NCBI RefSeq assembly: GCF_017591425.1
Contig: NW_024467119.1
Coordinates: forward strand, 27,439,001-27,503,000
Direction of reading: 5' to 3'
Length of the DNA stretch: 64,000 nucleotides
From: Ochotona curzoniae
Taxonomy: Eukaryota > Chordata > Mammalia > Lagomorpha > Ochotonidae
In this document: in pieces, positions 11,481 through 20,439 of the stretch
How the letters are laid out: each line of letters opens with the position of its first letter
Position numbering within the stretch: the first letter of the stretch is position 1
Notes under the pieces: model-generated
What the model was told of the DNA's origin: nothing
The model's input: the letters and a program-made list of their open reading frames with translations, nothing else
Database searches by the model: none
Made by a program: the position numbers and the translations under genes

Positions 11481-12712
11481 TAATTTATCTTTGTACCTTA
11501 TTAAGAACATGAGCCTACTTTTATAGAAAAATAGAAGCCTGAAAAATATATCACAAGAGGGATAAAATGAAAAAGCATAAGCCGAAACACAGAGCAGAGT
11601 ATTTTGAAACTGAGGTAGAAACTATTATAGGGTAAGCTTTATTCTTACATCTCACACTGGAACCATCTATGTATTTACACAGAAAGCTAAAGCCAAGAGA
11701 TCCTTGACTCCCTTCCCAAACAAGTCAATCAAGCTAGTTCCTGGGATCCATCTCATCATCCTCTGCCCGTGTTCACCTGATTCCCTGGAAAATCAAACTC
11801 GTCCCCACTACCCAGCTTCAGGTCAAGAAGTCATGACTGCCGTGCTCCAAAATCCATTGTCCACTGATGTTAACATTCCCCAGGGCTGCTCCAAACGAGT
11901 GACTGAGCACCCAGGGCCCTGCCAGGTATGGGCAGTGATCTCTGTGAGAAATCAGAGACCTCACAGGGTGGACACTGGAGTAAGCATTCCCAAGCAGCCC
12001 TAGGGTGCCTTAAGTGGGCTGTACGCCAGACTCAGATGACTCCTCCCAATCTTTCCTCCAGTTCTACTTCACGCAGGGTCAGATTTTCATCTGGTCTGAC
12101 CTCAGAGTTTGGCAGCTCCTTCGCCATTTCCTCGCCAAAAGCTATTTCACCTAATAAGCATCTTAAATGCTTCCTCCTATTTTGTCTGCCAAAGGTCCTG
12201 ACGTAGCATGTGCTTCAGAGCTGTGAAAAGCAAATTCCCACCTTCTTCCCAATCTTTTATTCGTGTATCTTGTACTCCCGTTCGTACACCTGAAATCACT
12301 ACTCAGCATGCCAATAATAACCAGGGCTTTTCATGTCCCGGTACAGGCTTTCCAAATACAACTCTCAACTAAATTCATCATCAGTATAAACGAAGCTCTA
12401 TTTCCACAAAATCCCCTGGGTAGCACTGGATCCTCTTTTGAAAATAAGACACCACTTTAGGTAATTCCCTCATTACCACCTGGATTGTGACCAACAATTC
12501 CTAAAACTCAGGGACCTTCTTCCTGCTCCACAAGTGAGTCTTCTAGGCAAGGATCGCTTCAGGTTGTAGCCACCTGGCTGCTTGTCCTACTTCAGTGAGC
12601 AAATCCAGTAGTTGTAGATCCTTCTCTCTCCACGTTACTCATCAGGATATGGGGTATTCCGGCAAAAATTCCTAAACAGGCTATTTACTGGCTAAGCAGA
12701 AAACATTACTGT
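11481..12712. other. Unassigned, somewhat GC-richer sequence
   Basis: The pyrimidine-rich stretch 11700-12500 has two ordinary open frames (99 and 92 codons, overlapping) and no recognisable domain. It may be an old interspersed repeat, but I cannot name one. Confidence 0.35.
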
Positions 12713-12730
12713 AAAAATGAACAAGAAATA

Positions 12731-13053
12731 GGGCCCAGCAGCACGGCCTAGCGGCTAAAGTTCTCACCTTGAATGCCCCAGGATCCCATATGGGTGCTGG
12801 TTCTAATACCAGCAGCCCTATTTCCCATCCAGTTCCCTGCCTGTGGCCTGGGAAAGCAGTCAAGGACGGCCCAAAGCCTTGGGACTCTGCACCAATTTGG
12901 GAGACCTGCAAGAAGTTCCTGGATCCTGGCTTCGAACTGGCACAGCACCGGCCATTGCGCTCACTTGGGGAGTAAATCATAGGATGGAAGATCTTTCTCA
13001 CTGTCTCTCCTCCTCTCTGTATATCTGACTTTCCAATAAAATAAATCTTTAAG
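12731..13053 (+). mobile_element. CSINE, sense, full length, young
   Basis: Begins gggcccagcagcacggcct and ends 'ccaataaaataaatctttaag'-like sequence. The internal Pol III promoter is visible: A-box-like 'cggcctagcggctaaag' and B-box-like 'ggttctaatacc'. It is bracketed by a perfect 18-base target-site duplication, aaaaatgaacaagaaata, at 12713-12730 and 13054-13071, showing L1-type insertion. Several apparent open frames in and across it are artefacts of the SINE. Confidence 0.95.
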
Positions 13054-13071
13054 AAAAATGAACAAGAAATA

Positions 13072-13669
13072 GTATAGAATTAATATCCCACCTTAGTGTG
13101 GAAATGGCACGGGGGGGGGCGGGGAATAAAACCTTTTAGACATAAGTGCTCATTGAATTGGAAAAAAAATGGTTTTAGGGCCCTAAATCATACTGAATTT
13201 GACGGTATGATCCCTTATGTTTCTTCTCAATTTTTTCTACAAATGTAAAGTTTATATTTAGCACTCACAGAACAATTTTAAGGTAAAGATAAATTTATTT
13301 CTTACAGATTATAAAACAATATTACACTTTTGTTTCTCAATTAATGTCAAGTTAAATTTTGCTCTAGATCTTTTCTGAACAAAAACATGACCTATTGACT
13401 GATTCTGACTCACCTCTTGGTTTTATCCAGTTATCTGTCACATTAAGGAAATCAATGGTGCCATTGCCAGGGGATACGTCACATTATCAACAGTAGAGAA
13501 TTTTGTATTGATAGATGACTTTTATTTTATTACTAAATATGTTCACCACCTCTACAGAATAAGCTATGGGAAGAAATCTAGCCATTTGGTGTCCAATTTC
13601 AGAAAAATAAAAAAGAATTCTTATTTTCATAGTACCATGATGTAATAGTATGGTGACATTCTTAAGTTC
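13072..13669. other. Unassigned sequence
   Basis: A G-run (ggggggggcgggg) at about 13112-13124 follows the SINE. Otherwise AT-rich with nothing recognised. Confidence 0.4.
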
Positions 13670-13930
13670 TTATCTTTTAAGGCATTTTTCAAAGGATGAA
13701 ATACAAATGGCCAACAGACATGAAAAAATGCTCACAATTATTAGCTGTCATGGAAATGCAAATAAAAACTACATTGAGGTTTTCTCCTCATCCGAGTTAG
13801 AATGTCTATTGTACAAAAATAAACTAATAATAATAAATGCTGGCAGAGATGTCAGAAATCCATTGTTAGCAGAAATATAACTTAGTACAGTATTATAGAA
13901 GACAATATGGAGCTTGCATATAAATCAGAA
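13670..13930 (+). mobile_element. L1 ORF2 3'-end remnant, upstream part
   Basis: In one frame it reads FSKDEIQMANRHEKM, a well-known stretch near the ORF2 C-terminus, followed by 'atgcaaataaaaactacatt', 'gttagaatgtctatt' and 'caatatggagcttgca'. Stops and frameshifts show it is dead. The continuation expected after this point is displaced to about 14300 by a younger L1 3' end. Confidence 0.75.
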
Positions 13931-13934
13931 AAAT

Positions 13935-14298
13935 ATCTATCACTATAGGAACTATAAAATGGAGACTAGCATACCAAGAAGTAAAGATAGAGTACAATAT
14001 TCATCTCTACTCCCAAATAAAAGAAGGACTCCCAGTGAAACTGTTAAAGATATCTTGACAGCAGGATGCTGGACATTCTACCATTGTGTACACCTGCAAT
14101 GTCATGATGCACTTAAATAGGAGGATGATGGGCTTGTGACTGTTGCCAAAGGACTATACTATTATAATAAAAATGGGAAATCAGTGCAGGAAGAAGAGAC
14201 TTGCAGAGGGTAGCAGGGGAAATACCTGTGCCTAAGGAACTATACCATAAAAAAAAAAAGCAAAATAAGATAAACAAAAAAAGAAAGAAAAAAAAAAC
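13935..14298 (+). mobile_element. Lineage-specific L1 3' end nested in an older L1
   Basis: 'ggagactagcataccaag', 'cttaaataggaggatgatgg' and 'gtgactgttgccaaaggact', ending in an A-rich tail (14248-14298), are shared in the same order with 44205-44500 in this window. The pair therefore defines one family of L1 3' UTR. It interrupts an older L1 whose flanks are at 13930 and 14300. Boundaries and target-site duplication are not sharp. Confidence 0.6.
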
Positions 14299-14480
14299 AG
14301 ATGTACCATATGACCCAATCATTCCACTGCTGGGAATTTATGCAAAGGAAGTGAAATCAGCATGTGAAAAAGTTATCTGCATTCTCATGTTTATGGTAGC
14401 CCAATTCACAACAGTTAAAAATCATCCCAGAAGACTACCAACCAAGGACTGGATAATGAAAGCATATATATAAACGTGTG
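14299..14480 (+). mobile_element. Older L1, downstream part
   Basis: 'accatatgacccaatcattc', 'cactgctgggaatttatgca', 'catgtttatggtagcccaat' and 'ggactggataatgaaagca' continue the L1M-type 3' sequence broken off at about 13930. No coding function remains. Confidence 0.75.
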
Positions 14481-14710
14481 GTGGAGTGCTTCTTGGCCTT
14501 GTGAAAGAAGAGAGCCACTGGCTAAGTCTTCCCACCTTTAAAATTCAATGTGAGCCATAATGACTACCCTTGCTGACAATTTCATTTCATTTTAGAAACA
14601 CCTATCAAACAAATATTTTTCTTACTAAAAAAAATAAATAATAAAAATAAAACAAACTTCAAAATGTAGTTTAAAAAAATAAAAAGTCAGCACTGAACTA
14701 TACCAGGGAA

Positions 14711-14797
14711 TGGGGTAGCATTGTGTGTTAGCCACCACTTGCAATGCCAGCATCCTATATGGGCACTGGTTCAAGTCACAGTTACTACAATTCGAAT
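14711..14797 (+). mobile_element. CSINE 5' fragment
   Basis: 'cttgcaatgccagcatccta' and 'tatgggcactggttcaagtc' correspond to the first third of a C-repeat. The rest is absent. Diverged. Confidence 0.6.
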
Positions 14798-15959
14798 CTT
14801 TTGTTTCTGTTATTATGCTCTTTAAGCAATATTTCCTGATTTTTAAATGGGCTTAGAGCTATATTCAATTAAACAGCGACTTTTTCAAATGCTGTTTGCA
14901 CTGACAGTCTCGCTGTGGTGTTTAACAGTATTCAAAGAAATGTCAGTGTTTTCCTCTATTCATTATGTAACGTTAATAAGCCATCCTCTATATTAATGAA
15001 AAAGAGACAAGATAAACGCGTCTTGGCAAGATTGTGAGACTAAAAAGTAATAAGTTTTCTGAACAGATATTTTCATGCCTTGGCTGCTATTCTGAAATAA
15101 CATGAGGACAGATTGTTACATTCTTAACCATCAACAAGCAGCACTGGTTTTCTCAATCAATGTCCCATGAGCTGTGATTACACTCTATCTGAAACTTATT
15201 TCTATGGAAGGATGGCTTTTATTCAAAGTAATAAACCATTTATCTTCATTACATCTTTTCCTTAGATCCCTCCACATTTTTCAAATGAAATTGACCATAG
15301 TGATGTTGAAAAACTACTTTTTGAAAACCATCCATGCATGAGGACTTGAATAAAGAGTATTTGAAACCAGTGATTTGGAAGAAATCTACACACAAATGCA
15401 CTTTTCCTATTCTAGGAGTAAGAGATAAAGATAAGAACTTTCTAGAACATTGATCTTCAATATTCTGCAGCTTCTGAATATTTTCTGTAGGTAAACTCAG
15501 AGAAGTCTAAAACTATAAGATGTTTGCAAAAGAATAGAGATAGAAATTCAGTCACCAAGAACACCTCAAATCTGTTTTTTAAAAAAGTTTATACATACAT
15601 GTACATATATCTTTGCAAACAATATAAATATTGTATTCAGGTAAAACTTATGTAACGATGAGATACCCTATAAATCTGTGCAAGTATACCCTACTTCAGT
15701 CTCTGTAAAATGTTTGAAAATTAGTATTTAATAACATTTCAATTGCATTTTTACTTTTTACTATCCCTTCACATCTAGTGCCATGCTTTTTTAAAAGATT
15801 TAAAAGATTTTCCCCTATACTTCCCACTCCTGTGGGAATCTGACTTTATCATGAGGAACAGAGAAGAGGTTTTACAACTTTCTACTTGTTCAATTCTTTA
15901 ATAGAGGATTAAGCTTACAGTTATAAATTTCAAGATGTTATTCCTTGTAATTAAATTAA
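14798..15959. other. Unassigned, non-repetitive-looking sequence
   Basis: Over 1 kb without a recognised repeat or open frame above background. It is a reasonable place to look for conserved non-coding DNA, but a single sequence cannot show conservation. Confidence 0.4.
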
Positions 15960-16097
15960 ATTCAAAAGAACATTAAGAAAGGAAGGCTAGGATGTCTTGT
16001 AAACTATGTACATGAAATGATAACTCAAGCTGGGAGGCATCACCGAATCTGACTTCAAGGCACACTACAAAGATACAATAATTAAAACAACATGGTC
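15960..16097 (+). mobile_element. L1 ORF2 remnant, first part
   Basis: 'tctgacttcaaggcacacta', 'caaagatacaataattaaaa' and 'caacatggtctggcacaaaa' match the ORF2 stretch that in intact L1s reads 'gatttcaaaatatattacaa', then 'atggtactggcac'. It is interrupted at about 16098 by a CSINE piece and resumes at about 16196. Confidence 0.65.
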
Positions 16098-16195
16098 TGG
16101 CACAAAAGCCAACCTGTGTGGGGGGATGTCCACTTCCCATGCAGCTCTCTGCTCATAGCCTGGGAAAAGCAGCAGAGATTACTCAAGGCCTTGCA
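16098..16195 (+). mobile_element. CSINE internal fragment inside L1
   Basis: 'ccacttcccatgcagctctc', 'gcctgggaaaagcagcagag' and 'ctcaaggcct' are the central part of a C-repeat. Head and tail are missing, so it may be the remains of a deletion-bearing insertion. Confidence 0.6.
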
Positions 16196-16444
16196 TAGGT
16201 GTTGATATCTTAGATAAAACCTCCAAAGCACAGTCAACAAAATGAAAATTCAATAAATAGGATACCAAACTCAGAAACTTCAGCACAGCAAAGGAAACAA
16301 TCAAAAGCAAGAAGAGACAGCTGACGTAATGGCAAAAACTATTTGCAAGATATTTATCTGATAAAAGATTAATATCCATAAGATCAGCAACTCAAAACAA
16401 AATCCAGGTTAAAAGAACTACAAATGGCCAACAACAGCTATATG

Positions 16445-16472
16445 AAAATGAAAAATGAGCATTTTTCATTTT
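16445..16472. repeat. Perfect 13-bp inverted repeat
   Basis: aaaatgaaaaatg (16445-16457) and its exact reverse complement (16460-16472) are separated by two bases. It lies directly before, and slightly overlaps, the larger inverted repeat at 16467-16576. Confidence 0.95.
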
Positions 16473-16576
16473 CTGTCTTTCAATAGGAGTGAGGTGGTAT
16501 CTCATTGTCCATCAGGGAAATGTAAATTAAAACGACAATGAGATACCACCTCACTCCTACTGGAAGACAGAAAGTG
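16467..16576. repeat. 42-bp inverted repeat (39/42) with 26-base spacer
   Basis: The left arm 16467-16508 and right arm 16535-16576 are reverse complements with three mismatches, all transitions in the pairing. The right arm is the normal L1 sequence ('acaatgagataccacctcac' and onward). The left arm is its inverted copy and does not belong at this place in L1. Together with the adjacent 13-bp palindrome this looks like a replication template switch. Confidence 0.9.
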
Positions 16577-16725
16577 ACAAATGTTGCCCAGGATGTGGAA
16601 AAAGAGAAACACTTGCACACTGTTGGTAGAAATATAAATTAGTGCAGCCCTTAAGAGAACAGTTTGGAGATGTCTCAAAAAAACTAGAAACAAATTTTAC
16701 CATGTGGCTTTCATATTCTCTTATT

Positions 16726-17466
16726 CCCTTAACCTGCCAGTTTTAGCAGACAGGGGTGTTGAACTAGAAAGACAAGCTTAAGTCAGCATTACTTTCCAAA
16801 CTGACAAACTGACAGCACGAGTCCTCCAGAGCAGACTGCGTTACTAAAATGAGCACACGCAGCTTGATTGGAGCAGTGGCAGAGAGAAGTCATAACCGAT
16901 CCACACCTGGACCTGCTACAGCATTGCTTTAAAAAGGACTTGGTGAGTCACCTGACAGTTTCTTAGAGCACCAGTGAACTTTCTAGAGTAGTAGATTGTC
17001 AACACGGGCCTCAGTCTGAACATGCAGGCCGTAGAAAGGAAATGACTGTACCAGGCATAGGTTTGTGTTTTTCCAATCCAGTGTTTGAAGCATGAAGCAC
17101 AGAGTGATTTTTCTCAGCCCTGCAAGTGTGGACATTTAAATCCAAAAACTGGTGTCATTGTGCCCCTCTCCCCATAAAAGAACAGTTACCAACAAAATAA
17201 TTCCATGTTATACAAAACAAACATTTTGAAATCCAAATTATAACCAACTTTAAACTAACAAACATTTATTTGGCATCATATATATCTTATTTATAAGGCA
17301 CGTTACTACATAAGAATTTAAAATAAAAAAGATATTAAAAACAAGTCACTAACACCTATAAATAAAGATTAAACATAAGGTTCGTGAACAGCACTAGGGT
17401 ATCAAAATTGTCTCTTGCCAAATGTTTGGTATGGGTGTAACAGGCTAGTAGAAGTAATTAGAGATT
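16726..17466. other. Unassigned sequence
   Basis: No gene or repeat recognised. Confidence 0.4.
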
Positions 17467-17570
17467 GGGTTGGTGCCATGGCATTGCATGGCCAGTGGCA
17501 CCAGCATTCCATATAGACACCAGTTTGAGTCGCATTCCCTCTATTTTCCTTTCTTCTGCTCTACCGCCGA
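17467..17570 (+). mobile_element. CSINE 5' fragment
   Basis: 'gttggtgccatggcattgca', 'caccagcattccatatagac' and 'accagtttgagtcgcattcc' match the head of a C-repeat, ending near 'ctgctctaccg'. A piece resembling the remainder starts at about 17811, beyond a (GT)n and a MIR-like segment. Confidence 0.55.
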
Positions 17571-17576
17571 GTGTGT

Positions 17577-17616
<40 letters not shown>
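17571..17616. repeat. (GT)n microsatellite
   Basis: About 23 GT units with one early 'at' interruption at 17581. The open frame across it, with cysteine-valine repeats, is an artefact. Confidence 0.97.
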
Positions 17617-17624
17617 TTTCCTTT

Positions 17625-17790
17625 GCATATATTAGCTCATCTAATCTTCATAACAAACCTGAGAAGCTGATATGACTTTTTTTACCATCTGGTAAACAGT
17701 GAAAGCTGCAGGATAAACTACCACTTCAGACCCTGTTTTCTTTACTGGAAAACTTAGGCTTGAGTTGTACTATTGCCTCTTGCTGATGCA
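17625..17790 (-). mobile_element. MIR-like SINE, antisense
   Basis: 'tagctcatctaatcttcata', 'acaaacctgagaagctgata' and 'taccatctggtaaacagtg' resemble antisense MIR ('ttaatcctcacaacaaccct', 'ccattttacagatgag'). It is diverged. MIR is far older than CSINE, which makes its position between two CSINE pieces odd. Confidence 0.5.
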
Positions 17791-17810
17791 CGCAATGTGA
17801 CGTAGCGGAT

Positions 17811-17995
17811 CACGGCTCAAGTCCTTGGATCCCTAGCTCCGAGATGAGAGAACCAGAGCGAACCATGGCTCCTGTCTCTGGACTACTAAATGTGGCTGTT
17901 GAGAGTGTTGGGGAAGTGAACCAGAAGAAATGTTTTCCTCTGAGTGTATCTCTTTCCTACTTCCCTCTTCTCTTTTAAATAGAAACAAATGAAAA
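17811..17995 (+). mobile_element. CSINE 3' fragment
   Basis: 'cacggctcaagtccttggat', 'ccatggctcctgtctctgga' and 'gtgttggggaagtgaaccag' followed by a CT-rich run and 'aaatagaaac' correspond to the second half of a C-repeat. It is diverged. Confidence 0.55.
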
Positions 17996-19714
17996 AACAT
18001 TTTTAAATACAAACTGAAACAAAATATGTAAACTGCTTCACTTCAGAAGAACTGAGGGCAGATACAAATTTAGAAAAAGAAAAAAGTTTGAAATCTGTAG
18101 CACTCATTCACGAACAATCTCATTAGGGAGAACTTGAATGATTCCACTAGAGATACAAATGTGAAAACTATGATTGGGAAACCTGGAAGCAGGGAAGGTG
18201 AGGGATTTGTGACTAATAAGCTGGAAGAACTGAGAACAGAAGTGAAAGAAGATAATGGCGAAATAGCAGTCAAACAGAATCGATTGGATCAAATTATATG
18301 GCATTTTGGGTGTACGTGTGCATGATTTCATAAATAAACACAATATATTCAGAGGGCCATTTAAAGAAAGATGAAATCTAGTTTATATAGAACATCTTTA
18401 TTCAATGAATTTGGCTTCACTGTGTATTCAATCATATCTTTCAAAACAAATATGTAAGAATCTGCTGCTGCATTCTTCATCTATAACAGACAGGAGTTCT
18501 GCCCCCACTGTTAAGAATATTGTAGGTCAAATTTGCAGCAATAAAAGCAGTACAATCCATAATGACAAATATGGATTGGCCTCTTAAAGAAACAGTCTCT
18601 TTCTTTTTCTGTTCTTTAAGCTTGACTTCATAAAATGGAATGTGAAACAAATGTACCTTAATAGCTATAATATTGTAAATGCAGATGAATAAGCAGAGGT
18701 TTCAATGAATGAGGTCGTTTATTATCTAACTGCCATGCAAGTTCAATACCATGAAAATATAAGTGTCTAAAATTTTGGAAAGCTAGTGGATATCTGTATG
18801 TAGTTGTAAGATGAATTAACAAACCAATCAGCAATTTCAGAATTTAGAATACATGTCCGTTGACCTATTCAAGTGCACCAAGCATTAGAACAATTCATTA
18901 AATAATTCAATCAAAGAACAAAATATAGAAATTAAAGAAGGGAAGATAGTGCCTGCCTATAGAGATAAGCACACCGAAGCAGAGTGGCAGTTACCAACAT
19001 GTCATGATTTACACATTTTGAAAGTAACATTATTCAAATCCAACTCCTACCAGGTATGTTTCTGAGGGGCAGGCTTCTGAGCCAAGATCCAAAAACTGAA
19101 GCAGAGGCTTCATGGAAGGAAATGGTGGAAAACATCTCAGGCAAAGAGAAACACAAGCGTAACACTCAGAGAAACAAAAGAATCCCTGCAACAAAGAAAT
19201 TTGGAGTAATTTAAGACACTAAGCTTGGACAGACAGCTTCAGAGCATAACATGGAGAACTTTTATGGTCAATAATTATTTTTTTCATGTTCCTGACTTAG
19301 GTTTTAACATAGAGCTATCCCTTAGGCCGTAATACCCTCAAGCCAGGTATTGTAGTTTATTTTAATCGCTACCTGTTGGCTCCATTGCTTCATTTTAGGA
19401 AGTAAATCTTCCCAGATTTCCTGGTAGGACCCAACACTTCATGCTCTGTACTAAATTAAACATGGTCAGCACAGCATCACTGCCAACTTTTCCTTAAAAA
19501 AAAAAAATATCTGCATTGCAGATGGGAAGCTAGAAATAAGACTTGCCAGAATCTACTTCCTTCCCTCCAAATTCCCAAAAGAGCTGTCATTCACTGAGGT
19601 TAAAGAAAGAAAAGGACAGTTTTCTCCGGTGGCAAGTTCGGCTAGATGCTGTGATCTCAAGCAGGGTTTGAGATCTTGAAACATGCTTATTTCATGTGTC
19701 AAGAGTATTCCTGG
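17996..19714. other. Unassigned sequence
   Basis: About 1.7 kb without a recognised repeat or gene. Open frames of 60-79 codons overlap on both strands and show no domain. Confidence 0.4.
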
Positions 19715-20050
19715 AAGCCATAATTTAGTTGGTGAAGCTGTTGCCTGTGATGCCAGCATCCCATATGAAAGCCAGTTTCTGGCACAGCTGTACCATCTCC
19801 TTGCTAGGAGACTAGAGAAAGCAGAAAAAGATGGTACAAGTCTCTAGGCCCTGCAATCCATATGGGAGAGTCAGATAAAGCTCCTGGCTCTTGGCTCCTG
19901 GCTCCTGGCTCCTGGCTTCATTCTGACCCAACCCCTGCTACTTCAGCCATCTGGGCAGAAAAATAACATACGGAAGATTCTCTCTCTCCCTCCTTCTCTG
20001 TCTGCAGCCTTGACTTTCAAAATAGGTAAGTAACTTTGAAAAAAAAAAAG
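19715..20050 (+). mobile_element. CSINE, sense, diverged, with internal 7-bp expansion
   Basis: 'gatgccagcatcccatatga', 'cagtttctggcac', a 'ctcctgg' array, 'cagccatctgggcag', a CT-rich tract and a terminal A11 run. The usual 'tcctggctcctggct' of the family is expanded to five 7-base units at 19881-19915. Confidence 0.8.
19881..19915 (+). repeat. Five tandem ctcctgg units
   Basis: ctcctgg, ctcttgg, ctcctgg, ctcctgg, ctcctgg: 35 bases, one mismatch, inside a CSINE. Confidence 0.95.
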
Positions 20051-20439
20051 GGAAAAGATGGGTCATGATAGTCTCACTGACTTAGCTGCCATTTTATTGC
20101 AAGAGTTAAAAGAGCCTCAAGTTCCTTATCCTAGAAATTAGAACTTTAGTTAAAATCCTTCAACTTGGGGACATATAAACAGATTTTCATTTAGTGGCAG
20201 GGAAAACAAAAAAAAAAACTCAAAATATAAGATAAAGAATTGACTCTATGAATTAATTAGACTTAAAGGTGATAAATAGCTCATTACCAAAAATAATCAA
20301 GCAATGATGATTCATGACATGAGTGTTTAACATACTAAATGTTAATGCCTAAAATCTAGTGCATTAACCTGTCAGGGTTTGAGTGTAGGTGAGAAGTGAA
20401 TTTTGGGTGATTTCTAGTTGCAGGGTCATGAAAGCTTCA
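20051..20439. other. Unassigned sequence upstream of the minisatellite-like block
   Basis: No recognised repeat or gene. The base composition changes sharply at about 20440 to GC-richer sequence. Confidence 0.4.

Larger units (their letters stand above)
16196..16725 (+). mobile_element. L1 ORF2 3' remnant carrying an inverted duplication
   Basis: 'cttcagcacagcaaaggaaa', 'gaagagacagctgacgtaat', 'ctacaaatggccaacaa', 'catcagggaaatgtaaatta' and 'gagataccacctcactccta' give the usual L1 order. Between the 'atggccaac' and 'catcaggg' blocks the expected short linker is replaced by an inverted copy of sequence that lies about 70 bases downstream. It is dead: stops occur in all frames. Confidence 0.75.

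Noticed and set aside
12681..13028. Overlapping frames on both strands at a CSINE
   Set aside because: They mostly lie in the SINE, whose GC-richer sequence yields open frames in several copies (also 42656-43056, 55993-56302 and 62957-63350).
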